A stretch of DNA of 38,144 bases from Psychromonas sp. B3M02 (GTDB lineage Bacteria; Pseudomonadota; Gammaproteobacteria; Enterobacterales; Psychromonadaceae). The stretch is taken from assembly GCF_003318165.1 (NCBI RefSeq), contig NZ_QOCB01000079.1, positions 1 through 38,144 on the forward strand, in the 5' to 3' direction. The position numbers and the translations under genes were made by a program. The notes under the pieces are model-generated. The model had not been told where the DNA came from, ran no database searches, and saw nothing but the letters and a program-made list of their open reading frames with translations. Positions 1 to 7,743 of the stretch are shown here, in pieces. Each line of letters starts with the position of its first letter. The first letter of the stretch is position 1.

Positions 1-2
1 TT

Positions 3-164
3 ATACCAATTGTATTAAATAACTGATCTAAATTTTGCGCCGGAAAAATGGCTTAGTTTGAGGCGTAAGTTGATGTAAATGGTTGTTCCCTATACGAAAC
101 TTACAACGAAAAAATAAGTTGTTTTAACAAGTAAAATAGATCAGTTACTTACTATGATTGGTAT
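3..164. mobile_element. MITE-like inverted-repeat element, copy 1 (complete)
   Basis: A 162-bp non-coding element bounded by imperfect terminal inverted repeats of about 28 bp. The left end (3-30) begins ATACCAAT and contains AACTGATCTA. The reverse complement of the right end (137-164) begins ATACCAAT and contains the same AACTGATCTA, with 24 of 28 positions matching. There is no ORF inside. The first 64 bp recur at 38081-38144 with one mismatch, which shows this is a dispersed repeat rather than a unique promoter. No transposase is nearby, so it would depend on one elsewhere. A TA-type target duplication is possible but not clear. Confidence 0.8.
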
Positions 165-238
165 TACCCAACTATCATTACATCCATTTGCTTAGATTAA
201 TAGTTCCAAGTAATGGATGTAATAGACAAGTGATCTTT

Positions 239-814
239 TCAAGGGTTGAAGATCAAGCTAAACGTGACAGGTACTGCATCACTTATGGAGGGTAATCCAG
301 CCAGTGCTCTTAATTTTTCAACACCTTCAGTTAGCCCATAATTACTGGCATTAATCACCAATGGCATTAATGAAGTGACTGATAATTTATCATCTTTTAA
401 TTTAGTTACCTGCACATCATTAGTCACTTTATGAGCAATACCATGGAAAGATAATGTGAGCTGGACGGATTCCGTGTAAGTATCGCCAACTTCAAGTCTC
501 GCGACCTTATTTACATTGATAAATCCACTGGCCGTTGCTTGCAAAAAATTATCGGTTTCAAACAACTGCTTTTTGATTCGCTCATTACGAATACCAATAT
601 TGGTTTCAACACTATTTAAATCGATATTTAAAGTCACTTGACCAGTATCACTAATTGAACCGGTTAAATGTTCAAAGCGATGAACTTCGCCTATTTTCAA
701 GCTTTTTACTGTCACAAAATTCAACCTGGAGCTGTCATTGGATAGATCCCATTGCGCCCATACATTTGGTGATAAAAAAGTGAGGAAGAATGCAAGTCCT
801 GATAGCACTTTCAT
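239..814 (-). CDS. YceI-like exported protein
   Basis: Predicted periplasmic protein of 191 residues with a signal peptide (hydrophobic stretch ending near VWA, then QWDLSNDSSRLNFV). The mature part follows the YceI lipocalin-like pattern: an N-terminal W/S-x-L-x-F strand, a middle segment NIDLNSVETNIGIRNER, the following LFETDNF, and a C-terminal VPVTFSLIF strand. YceI family members bind isoprenoid or amphiphilic ligands in an eight-stranded barrel, but the ligand of this one is unknown. An upstream in-frame ATG at 826 exists. I chose 814 because GGAG lies six bases before it, whereas the upstream ATG overlaps that ribosome site. It stands alone, transcribed towards the MITE-like element. 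Confidence 0.85.
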   Translation of the reverse strand: MKVLSGLAFFLTFLSPNVWAQWDLSNDSSRLNFVTVKSLKIGEVHRFEHLTGSISDTGQVTLNIDLNSVETNIGIRNERIKKQLFETDNFLQATASGFINVNKVARLEVGDTYTESVQLTLSFHGIAHKVTNDVQVTKLKDDKLSVTSLMPLVINASNYGLTEGVEKLRALAGLPSISDAVPVTFSLIFNP

Positions 815-1027
815 GAAAATCTCCATTAATTTTAGTTAAATTAAAAAACCTACAAATACCATCGTCTTAACATCATGTTAAGTACAATCATTCCATATTT
901 ACGGTGGATAGTTGACTACAGTGCTTCAAGTAAAGCCCAACAACAATATCAAACATGAACATTTAATCAATCAGTTAACAGAGATTTGATGAATCAGGTT
1001 GAAAAACGCACTAAACAGGAGTAAAGA

Positions 1028-2230
1028 TCAGGCAGAAATTTCATCTGCCCATAAGGTGGATTGGACAGAAGCATTAATCACTTCTTCCTCGGTGATGCCC
1101 ATTGCACTCGTTAGCTCATCGACTTTTTTCCAATCAGAGACTTCAACGGCAGCAGCGAGTTTAATCAGGTTATTTAAGTCCCCCTGCTTACCTAATAATG
1201 CATCTTTTATCTCTTGGTTAATATTTAAGGGTGTTAAAATAGCCGCCATGTCAGCATCTAATAATGCATCAATAATAGATAACATGCCGCACAAATAACC
1301 TAACTCTTTTTTATCTTCTAATCCTATTGCGCATAATAATAACTCAAAGAATTTAGCTCGCTGTAAAGACATATTACTGAGAATAGAGGGTTTATCAGAG
1401 TTAAGCGTTTTAATCACAGCAAAGGTAATAAATTTACGTACCCTATCTTCACCAAGATAAAGCAAAGCTTGCTGTAATGATTTTATCGGTGCTTTTAGCA
1501 TCGAATATTCATTCACAAAACTCAATAATTTAAAGGAGAGGCCTGGATTACTGGCAATGATATTTTCTATTTGGACAAAATCTAACTCCTCTTGAGAAAC
1601 AGCAACGGACAATTGAATTTTAGCACTCACACTAGAATCTAATATTTTACTCTGAACTACTTCTGGTTTACTAAAAAAATAACCCTGAAATAATTCAAAA
1701 CCACACTCCTTGGCCTGATTAAACTCTTCATAGGTTTCCACTCTTTCAGCTAAGAATTTAATGTCCAAACCCGCTAATTTTTTTAGATATATGCCCGCCT
1801 TATCCAAGGGGTAAGTAGTAATATCGAATTTAATAATATCGATGTAGGGATAGAATTTCAGCCACTCTTTACTGGGCACAAAGTCATCTAATGCGACTGT
1901 GTAACCTTTCTCTTTAAGCTCAACGACAATTTGAAAAAGTTCATCACTAGGTGGGCAATTCTCTAATATTTCGATAACGTAGTTTTTATAAGAAAAATCA
2001 AATGGTAAACGATCTAATAAACTATCGTAACCAAAGTTTACAAAGCCTGTTTTACCATCCAAGATACGCTTTTGGTGGACTAAAATTTGGTTCACTAATA
2101 TGCTTTTAGTGGCGTAATCCGCGCTCACATCTGGAAAAGAGTTCTCTTCACCATCTCGGTATAATAATTCAAACGCGACAGTTTGCTTATCCCTGTCTAC
2201 AATTGGCTGCCGTGCTACATAAGAAGACAT
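1028..2230 (-). CDS. EAL-HDOD signalling protein, probably catalytically inactive EAL
   Basis: A 400-residue YuxH-type protein with an N-terminal EAL-like domain (about 1-200) and a C-terminal HDOD domain (about 205-390). The EAL signature is replaced by FELLYR (residues 20-25). IEILEN, ALDDF, IIKFDI and LAERVET mark the remaining EAL landmarks, with the canonical KxxAEGVE helix altered. This pattern is typical of EAL-HDOD proteins that lack c-di-GMP phosphodiesterase activity and act as protein-interaction modules in motility or adhesion control, as for Vibrio CdgJ-like proteins. The start is supported by AGGTGGGAT directly before the ATG. It appears monocistronic. That it is inactive is an inference from the motif changes. 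Confidence 0.88.
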   Translation of the reverse strand: MSSYVARQPIVDRDKQTVAFELLYRDGEENSFPDVSADYATKSILVNQILVHQKRILDGKTGFVNFGYDSLLDRLPFDFSYKNYVIEILENCPPSDELFQIVVELKEKGYTVALDDFVPSKEWLKFYPYIDIIKFDITTYPLDKAGIYLKKLAGLDIKFLAERVETYEEFNQAKECGFELFQGYFFSKPEVVQSKILDSSVSAKIQLSVAVSQEELDFVQIENIIASNPGLSFKLLSFVNEYSMLKAPIKSLQQALLYLGEDRVRKFITFAVIKTLNSDKPSILSNMSLQRAKFFELLLCAIGLEDKKELGYLCGMLSIIDALLDADMAAILTPLNINQEIKDALLGKQGDLNNLIKLAAAVEVSDWKKVDELTSAMGITEEEVINASVQSTLWADEISA

Positions 2231-2662
2231 ATCCCACCTAAATTAAAATGATTAATATTATTATTTTTATTTTAGTAAACCACATAAAGACAAGTTCACT
2301 TTGACTTGTAAGTATGTATATATAAATTTTGCTAACAATTGATATCAAACAAGAATGACAGATTTATCCTTGAATTTATATTATAAAAAATAAAAATAAA
2401 AGCATAAAATAAAGAATTGTGAGCTATAAAGATGGTAGTACAAAAAGTATGAAATCAAATAGTTTAGTGGTTTTAACGTACAATTTATATCCTAACCCAT
2501 GTTTATCTCAATTTAGCCAGTCAAAACCATTCTATTTGTCAGATTTTTAATTGATTTTTGTTAAATCCCTATGTACTGAAATCGATGGAAAGTTATATGA
2601 TAACCACCACAGTAAATAAGTGTATTTACGATTACTTAACAAACAACAAGATAAGGTCTTTT
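2231..2662. other. Intergenic region and leader of the DUF2999 gene
   Basis: Very AT-rich, divergent between the EAL-HDOD gene and the DUF2999 gene. A TTGACT (2301-2306) with TATAAA (2321-2326) is suggestive, but its 14-bp spacing is too short to call a promoter. A small hairpin, GTAAATA (2612-2618) and TATTTAC (2623-2629) with a 4-nt loop, lies 34 bases before the chosen DUF2999 start. I see no gene here. An in-frame extension of the DUF2999 ORF back to 2558 lacks a ribosome site and family similarity. Confidence 0.5.
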
Positions 2663-2914
2663 ATGAATCCAATTTTAGCTATCCTAAAAGAACATAATGT
2701 TAGCGATCAGAAAATCGCCTCATTATTTGAAGCACTGACTGATAATCCAATGATGGCATTAGGTCTAATCCAACAATTAGGTATTCCACCAGAGCAATTA
2801 AAACAATTAATGGCTACTATTATGGAAAACCCAGCGCTGATTAAAGAAGCAACTGATGAGTTGGGATTAGATTTTGCAAAAGTTGAAGCCGCAAAAGAGA
2901 AGTTAAAACCATAA
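2663..2914 (+). CDS. DUF2999 family small protein
   Basis: An 83-residue acidic, helical cytoplasmic protein beginning MNPILAILKEHNVSD and ending in LGLDFAKVEAAKEKLKP. The two-part layout (a helix with DQKIASLFEALTDNP, then LGIPPEQLKQLM and NPALIKEATDELGLD) matches the DUF2999 family found in Vibrionales and Alteromonadales, for which no function is known. The open frame extends upstream to 2558. I chose 2663 because AAGG lies six bases before this ATG and family members start here. It is monocistronic. The family assignment is recalled from sequence pattern and was not searched. Confidence 0.8.
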   Translation: MNPILAILKEHNVSDQKIASLFEALTDNPMMALGLIQQLGIPPEQLKQLMATIMENPALIKEATDELGLDFAKVEAAKEKLKP

Positions 2915-2920
2915 TTAAAC

Positions 2921-2956
2921 AAAAAAGCATTGAGTTAATCACTTAACTCAATGCTT
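2921..2956 (-). terminator. Rho-independent terminator of the persulfide reductase gene
   Basis: A perfect 14-bp stem (2925-2938 with 2943-2956) and a 4-nt loop, followed on the minus strand by a run of six T (2921-2926 in complement). It lies between convergent genes, so it may also stop transcription of the DUF2999 gene, although that side has no U-tract. Confidence 0.9.
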
Positions 2957-2981
2957 CAACATCTCTATTGCAAAGTAATCA

Positions 2982-4646
2982 TTAGTTAACCTGATTTGCT
3001 AATAAGTAAGTTTTATAACCACCACTTAAGTTTCTCACCTTATAACCTAAGTTAGTCAATAAACGACTGGCTACATGACCTCGTAACCCCACTTGACAAT
3101 ACACCAGTATCTCCTTGTCTTGAGGTAACTGTGTTAATGATTGACGTAATTGATCCAATGGAATATTAATCGCATTTGGTAACATACCACTGTTAGCGAC
3201 TTCCCCTTCACCGCGTACATCAACTAAAACATGTTGATCGGATAACGACGTTAAAAAATCACTATGAAACTCAACTTCCTCACCTTTAATTACATTCGAA
3301 GCAACCAAGCCAGCTTGATTCACCACGTCTCGTGCAGAACCAAATGGTGGCGCATAACATAACTCAAGATCTTGTAAATCAAATACCGTCATACCTGCAC
3401 GTTGTGCAACAGAGATAACATCAATACGTTTATCAACGCCCTCTTTTCCGACCGCTTGCGCACCTAATATTTGTCCCTTCTCAGGTGAAAATAATAACTT
3501 CAAGGATACCGGATGTGCGCCAGGGTAATACCCTGCATGATTTGCAGCATGCACATAAATTTTCTGATAAGGAATCTGTTTTTTCTGTAAAGTTTTTTCA
3601 TTTAAGCCAGTACTTGCTACAGCGAGATCAAACACTTTACAAATAGCCGTAGCTTGTGTTCTCGCGTAAGTTTCCTTTGCTCCAAATATAACATTCGCCG
3701 CTAATCGCCCCTGGCGATTTGCAGGCCCTGCTAATGGTGCAAGCATTGCATGACCAGTGACATATTCAGGTGTTTCTACGGCATCACCAACCGCATAAAT
3801 AGACGAATCACTGGTACACATAAATTCATCCACTTTTATCCCGCCTAAACAACCGATTTCAAGATCGGCTGTTATTGCTAGTGATGTTTCAGGTTTTACC
3901 CCAACCGCCATAATTAATAAATTGGTGTTTAGCTCGGTTTGATCATTTAACACTAACGTTAAATCGGAATCATTGGCGTTACAAGGTTTGACCTGTTGTA
4001 ATGCTTTACCTAGTACTAAGTTGACATCATGAGCAATTAACTCATTATGCAGCATATTAGCCATTTCCATATCCACGGGCCCCATCACTTGTGGTGCGAA
4101 TTCCACCAAAGTCACTTGAATACCGCAATGACGAAGCGCTTCAACCATTTCCAAACCAATAAAACCTCCACCACATACTGTGGCATGTTTGGGTTTATTG
4201 ATTTCAATAGATGCCATGATTGCATCCATATCTGGCAAAGTGCGTAGGCGATGCGTTAAATGGTTATCTATGCCAGCAATATCAGGCACAAATGGACTAG
4301 CTCCTGGACTTAAGATCAATGCATCATAAGATTCATCATACTCAGTATTAGTCTCTCTATTTTTAATTGTTATGGTTTTAGCTTGTTTATCAATAGAGAG
4401 CACTTCATGTTGAACGCGGATATCAACATTAAAACGACTTTTAAAGCTTTCTGGCGTTTGTAAAATAAGTGCGTCTCTTGATTTTATCTCTCCTCCAATG
4501 TGGTACGGCAACCCACAATTAGCAAATGAAATATAAGCACCACGCTCTAGAATAATAATCTCTGCTTGCTCATCTAAACGACGTGCTCTCGCTGCCGCCG
4601 ACGCTCCACCAGCAACGCCACCTACAATTAATATTTTTTTAGACAT
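2982..4646 (-). CDS. CoA-disulfide reductase / persulfide reductase with C-terminal rhodanese domain (Npsr type)
   Basis: A 554-residue FAD- and NAD(P)H-dependent pyridine nucleotide-disulfide oxidoreductase fused to a rhodanese domain. The N-terminus has the dinucleotide motif VGGVAGGASAAARARR (residues 8-23) and the single catalytic cysteine Cys44 in FANCGLPYH, as in CoA-disulfide reductases. A second nucleotide motif, CGGGFIGLEMVE, and the FAD motif AVGDAVE follow. The rhodanese domain (about 460-554) carries the active-site loop CQVGLRG with Cys517. Shewanella Npsr of this architecture reduces CoA persulfide, polysulfide and elemental sulfur. The start at 4646 has GGAGG four bases upstream. 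The in-frame ATG at 4670 has no such site. It is divergent from a persulfide-sensor-like repressor and YeeE/YedE transporters, supporting a role in sulfane-sulfur handling. Confidence 0.9.
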   Translation of the reverse strand: MSKKILIVGGVAGGASAAARARRLDEQAEIIILERGAYISFANCGLPYHIGGEIKSRDALILQTPESFKSRFNVDIRVQHEVLSIDKQAKTITIKNRETNTEYDESYDALILSPGASPFVPDIAGIDNHLTHRLRTLPDMDAIMASIEINKPKHATVCGGGFIGLEMVEALRHCGIQVTLVEFAPQVMGPVDMEMANMLHNELIAHDVNLVLGKALQQVKPCNANDSDLTLVLNDQTELNTNLLIMAVGVKPETSLAITADLEIGCLGGIKVDEFMCTSDSSIYAVGDAVETPEYVTGHAMLAPLAGPANRQGRLAANVIFGAKETYARTQATAICKVFDLAVASTGLNEKTLQKKQIPYQKIYVHAANHAGYYPGAHPVSLKLLFSPEKGQILGAQAVGKEGVDKRIDVISVAQRAGMTVFDLQDLELCYAPPFGSARDVVNQAGLVASNVIKGEEVEFHSDFLTSLSDQHVLVDVRGEGEVANSGMLPNAINIPLDQLRQSLTQLPQDKEILVYCQVGLRGHVASRLLTNLGYKVRNLSGGYKTYLLANQVN

Positions 4647-4665
4647 AAAACCTCCGAAGATAAAT

Positions 4666-4710
4666 GCCATTTTACGCTGTAACTAAACAGTATTTAGGTC
4701 ATAAAATGGC
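4666..4710 (-). promoter_or_regulatory. Inverted repeat in the leader of the persulfide reductase gene
   Basis: GCCATTTTA (4666-4674) is the exact complement of TAAAATGGC (4702-4710). In the minus-strand mRNA this would form a 9-bp hairpin about 20 bases before the GGAGG ribosome site. It could be an operator or a leader stem. I cannot tell which. Confidence 0.4.
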
Positions 4711-4745
4711 GACCGATGCATAATTAAGATAAAATACTACCCCCT

Positions 4746-4815
4746 TAAATTAGATAAACCTAATAAATAAAAATCTAATTTAGCATTTATTAATGTAGAT
4801 CAAGCTAAATTAGAC
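4746..4815. promoter_or_regulatory. Three alternating copies of TAAATTAGA: candidate operator of the ArsR repressor
   Basis: TAAATTAGAT (4746-4755), its exact complement within ATCTAATTTAGC (4773-4784), and GCTAAATTAGAC (4804-4815, 11 of 12 complementary to the middle copy) form a forward-reverse-forward array. They lie in the divergent promoter region between the persulfide reductase gene and the ArsR gene. ArsR-family dimers bind such AT-rich inverted repeats. The assignment to this repressor is inference from position. Confidence 0.55.
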
Positions 4816-4822
4816 TGTTATG

Positions 4823-4977
4823 ATACTAATATTGATAAGTGAGCAACTACCTACATGAACGAAATAGGTTTTGATTTATTGAGGCTAGGTAAACATGCCG
4901 CGATGCCAAATAGGATAAACAAAGCAGATAAGTGATTTTAGCGAGTAAATAGATCACTTAGTGAGTGTGATTAATAT
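4823..4977. repeat. Divergent copy of the MITE-like element
   Basis: About 155 bp, starting ATACTAAT and ending ATTAATAT. The right 53 bp (4925-4977) align with the right end of copy 1 (112-164) at roughly three quarters of positions, including GTAAA-TAGATCA-TTA. The left part shares ATAC-AAT at its edge and TTGAGGC inside. Length and order match copy 1, so I read it as an old, diverged member. Its right edge overlaps the -10 hexamer of the ArsR gene. Confidence 0.6.
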
Positions 4978-4980
4978 AAT
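4975..4980 (+). promoter_or_regulatory. Candidate -10 hexamer for the ArsR gene
   Basis: A perfect TATAAT, 28 bases before the ArsR start codon, straddling the right edge of the divergent MITE-like element. No good -35 lies 16-18 bp upstream (the sequence there is GATCAC). Confidence 0.45.
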
Positions 4981-5008
4981 ATACTCCTAGTAATCAAAAG
5001 GAGATTAT

Positions 5009-5323
5009 ATGCAAGATAAATTAGCAATGATTCATGAAAATGCCGTCGAAGCTAGTGAATTACTAAAGGTAATGGCTCACAAAGACCGCATGGTTGTTTT
5101 ATGTTTGCTCTCTGAGGGCGAAATGGGCGTAGCTGAACTGCGTGAACATACAAAATTAAGCCAATCAGCCTTTTCACAACATTTAAGCGTGTTAAGGAAA
5201 AATCAATTGGTAAGCATTCGAAAAGAAGCGCAAGCAGTGTTTTATTCGTTAGCTGACGACAGAGTCAATATTATACTTAAGGCTATGCAACAAGCTTTTT
5301 GTCCAACATTAGTCTCTGAATAA
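5009..5323 (+). CDS. ArsR-family repressor, BigR/SqrR-like persulfide sensor
   Basis: A 104-residue winged-helix regulator with the recognition helix in LSQSAFSQHLSVLRKNQLV and the wing SIRKEAQAVFYSL. Cys32 (VVLCLL) and Cys98 (AFCPT) are 66 residues apart, the same spacing as the paired cysteines of BigR (42/108) and SqrR (41/107), which form an intramolecular tetrasulfide with reactive sulfur species and release DNA. Classical metal-site ArsR motifs such as CxCxxC are absent. A strong AGGAG precedes the ATG. It heads a probable operon with two YeeE/YedE transporters and is divergent from a persulfide reductase, which fits a sulfide/persulfide-responsive switch. Confidence 0.85.
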   Translation: MQDKLAMIHENAVEASELLKVMAHKDRMVVLCLLSEGEMGVAELREHTKLSQSAFSQHLSVLRKNQLVSIRKEAQAVFYSLADDRVNIILKAMQQAFCPTLVSE

Positions 5324-5382
5324 CAGCTACTAACTGATGACTCGCTGCTATCTAATACTAAAACAAAAGATAGAGGTCAGTT

Positions 5383-5781
5383 ATGGACAATTTTACCCCC
5401 TGGTCTGTGCTAGCAGGCGGTGCATTGCTAGGAACTTCAGCAGTCATTTTACTGCTATTCTCAGGCAAAGTCGCCGGTATTAGTGGTATTTTTAGCGGCC
5501 TTTTACAACCACGCAAAAGAGACTTTTTATGGCGTCTACTTTTTATTGGCGGCATGGTGCTCAGTTTCTTTATTTTTTCACCTAATGCATCCTCTGCGTT
5601 AACTTCGCCATCTATCGCTTTATATATCATCGCCGGTTTATTCGTAGGTATAGGGACGCGACTGGGTAATGGTTGTACAAGTGGACATGGCATTATAGGC
5701 ATTGCCCGCTTATCAAAACGCTCTATCTTAGCTACCTGTATCTTTATTGGTAGCGCGATGCTTGTAGTCTTGTTCCGTTAA
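5383..5781 (+). CDS. YeeE/YedE half-size sulfur transporter, PmpA-like
   Basis: A 132-residue inner-membrane protein with about four hydrophobic segments (near 8-28, 47-66, 77-93 and 112-130) and the conserved signature GNGCTSGHGI (about residues 95-104). YeeE/YedE (sulf_transp) proteins move thiosulfate or related sulfur species, passing them along conserved cysteines. This is the half-size form that occurs as pairs. It lies 60 bases after the ArsR gene and 15 bases before the second half, so the three are probably one transcript. The substrate is inferred from the family and neighbours. Confidence 0.85.
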   Translation: MDNFTPWSVLAGGALLGTSAVILLLFSGKVAGISGIFSGLLQPRKRDFLWRLLFIGGMVLSFFIFSPNASSALTSPSIALYIIAGLFVGIGTRLGNGCTSGHGIIGIARLSKRSILATCIFIGSAMLVVLFR

Positions 5782-5796
5782 TAGGGAGAATTAGCC

Positions 5797-6249
5797 ATGT
5801 TAACATTACTGTCGGCATTCATTTCAGGTCTACTATTTGGCACTGGAATGATAATATCCAATATGATTGATTCAACTAAAGTGATTGGTTTTTTAGATGT
5901 CACGGGACAATGGGATCCAAGCTTAGCCTTTGTTATATTAGGAGCCTTACTGGTCTTTACACCTTGCTATCATATATTCATTAAACAACGAAACCTTGCG
6001 TTGAGTGGCGATAAAATAAGCTTCTCAACCAATACAAATATTGATAGTAAACTTGTAATAGGCGCAATGTTATTTGGTATAGGTTGGGGGTTAGCAGGAT
6101 TATGCCCTGGTCCAGCGCTCACTAATTTAGGGACAGGATCTTTAACAATACTATTATTTACATTAAGTATGTCTATAGGTATGTTACTGGTCGATAAAGT
6201 ATTCAAGAAAAGAACAATACACTTTCAGAATCAAATTATCGGTCGATAA
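5797..6249 (+). CDS. YeeE/YedE half-size sulfur transporter, PmpB-like (DUF6691)
   Basis: A 150-residue membrane protein, the partner half of the preceding gene, with about four transmembrane segments and the conserved cysteine motif GLCPGPAL (about residues 107-114). GGGAG precedes its ATG. In PmpAB-type systems the two halves together resemble one full-length YeeE channel. Just beyond the stop codon another frame reads as histidine-rich for about 37 codons without any start codon. That could be a chance composition effect or a former C-terminal tail. Confidence 0.83.
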   Translation: MLTLLSAFISGLLFGTGMIISNMIDSTKVIGFLDVTGQWDPSLAFVILGALLVFTPCYHIFIKQRNLALSGDKISFSTNTNIDSKLVIGAMLFGIGWGLAGLCPGPALTNLGTGSLTILLFTLSMSIGMLLVDKVFKKRTIHFQNQIIGR

Positions 6250-6435
6250 CCATAGCAATGACCACAGCAATAACCACATCCATTATCATGAGTCGATTAA
6301 AGAAATCACTCATGACCACACCGTATTAATAAACAAAAAATCATCCAATAATGTCATTAAATGAGTACGATTAGAATCTATTTGGTATCAATACTCGTTC
6401 AATATAACCTTAAATTATTGCCATCAATACCCTAT

Positions 6436-7338
6436 TCAACTTGCATTATTCGCTGCATTAATTCTCTCACGCTCAGCTATAATTTTATCGCTCACAGAGA
6501 AAAAGGCATCAACCACTTCCGGATCAAAATGCGTTCCTTTTCCTTCTTCGACCATAGCTAATGCTTTTTGATCGGAAAAAGCTGGGCGGTAACATCTATC
6601 CATGGTCAAAGCATCAAAAAAGTCAGCTAAAGCAACAATTCGCCCACTTAATGGGATTTCTTCTCCTTTAAGTTGTGCAGGATAACCGGAACCATCATAT
6701 TTTTCATGATGTGCAAGCGCCACCTCTTCTGCCATTTTTAAAACGGGGACGTCGGAGCCACTGAGTATATTGGCACCGTATTCTGGGTGCTTACGCATAA
6801 CCTTCCACTCTTCATGCGTTAACTGCCCTGATTTTTTAAGAATACTATCAGGTACGCCGATCTTACCGATATCATGCATTGGGCTGGCTTGTTCAAGTAA
6901 ATTACAATACTCATTATCCTGACCATAAGCATCAGCAATCATCGCAGAGAAACGACTCATTCTTACAATATGGACACCTGTATCATCATCTTTGAATTCG
7001 GCAGCAGTGGCTAATCGTCTGATGGTATCCAAATGTGATGATTCTAATGCACGATAAGATTTCTCCTTCTCCGCTAATAGAGTCATAAAGTCTTGATTGA
7101 ACCTTTCTAATTGTTGATAGGCAGCATTTTTCTCATTTTTACTTTCTGCTACTGAATCACGATCACTTAAGAGCTTTTGAAAGTCCTCCGCATAGCGAAA
7201 TAACTGTGATTGTAATGCCGCATTTTCAGCTTTTAAAGTACTCAAGGCATGCTGATATGGCTCAAGCGAAGAGAAAGTAAAATCCAGTTTATTGACTAAT
7301 GAGTCAACACTAGTATCAATGCTATTTTTAACAGACAT
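6436..7338 (-). CDS. HD-GYP domain protein, putative c-di-GMP phosphodiesterase
   Basis: A 300-residue cytoplasmic protein with a predicted coiled coil (about residues 35-100) and an HD-GYP domain (about 105-285). The metal-site HD in SPMHDIGKIG (155-156), HHEKYDGSGYP (210-220) and ADFFDALTMDRCYR are all intact, so c-di-GMP hydrolysis is expected. It has no receiver domain of its own. Instead it is the last gene of an operon whose previous gene is a stand-alone receiver, which probably controls it in trans. The start at 7338 has AGGAGG four bases upstream. An in-frame ATG six codons earlier lacks one. Confidence 0.9.
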   Translation of the reverse strand: MSVKNSIDTSVDSLVNKLDFTFSSLEPYQHALSTLKAENAALQSQLFRYAEDFQKLLSDRDSVAESKNEKNAAYQQLERFNQDFMTLLAEKEKSYRALESSHLDTIRRLATAAEFKDDDTGVHIVRMSRFSAMIADAYGQDNEYCNLLEQASPMHDIGKIGVPDSILKKSGQLTHEEWKVMRKHPEYGANILSGSDVPVLKMAEEVALAHHEKYDGSGYPAQLKGEEIPLSGRIVALADFFDALTMDRCYRPAFSDQKALAMVEEGKGTHFDPEVVDAFFSVSDKIIAERERINAANNAS

Positions 7339-7368
7339 AAGTCCTCCTATAATCAAGTGAACACGCCA

Positions 7369-7740
7369 TTACTGCAAAGCTAATTTAACAGTATCAATTA
7401 GTTGTAAAGGGCTAAAAGGTTTAATTAAATAATCATCTGCACCGACTCGATCACCTTCTTGTAAATCTGAAGCTTGACCTTTAGCCGTTAATAAAATCAC
7501 GTAGGGCACCTTCTCAAATGTCCCCTTTTTTAGTTGCTCACAGACTTGATAACCATCAATCTCACCAGGCATCATGACATCTAAAATAACCAAATCTGGT
7601 TTAATAACTGTCGCTAGCTCCAATGCGCGTTCACCGTACCCCGCTTCATGAAGTTCATAGCCGCCAAACTCTAATGTCATGCGTACTAGCTTTCGTAATT
7701 CACCTTGATCATCAACGATAAGTACTCTTTTTTTATTCAT
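7369..7740 (-). CDS. Single-domain response regulator (CheY-like receiver)
   Basis: A 123-residue receiver with no output domain. The acidic pair Asp10-Asp11, phosphoacceptor Asp54 (VILDVMMPG), Thr85 and Lys107 (LIKPF) are all present, so it should accept phosphate. It starts 3 bases after the histidine kinase stop, with AAGGAG upstream, and is followed 30 bases later by the HD-GYP gene. The arrangement suggests phosphotransfer from the kinase, then regulation of the HD-GYP protein by protein contact. The split layout is equivalent to a receiver-HD-GYP (RpfG-type) regulator divided in two. Confidence 0.9.
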   Translation of the reverse strand: MNKKRVLIVDDQGELRKLVRMTLEFGGYELHEAGYGERALELATVIKPDLVILDVMMPGEIDGYQVCEQLKKGTFEKVPYVILLTAKGQASDLQEGDRVGADDYLIKPFSPLQLIDTVKLALQ

Positions 7741-7743
7741 TAT

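Noticed and set aside
999-1298. 99-codon plus-strand ORF antisense to the EAL-HDOD gene
   Set aside because: Shadow frame of a well-supported gene, with no family features.
6361-6561. 66-codon plus-strand ORF at the 3' end of the HD-GYP gene
   Set aside because: Mostly antisense to the conserved HD-GYP coding region, with no ribosome site.
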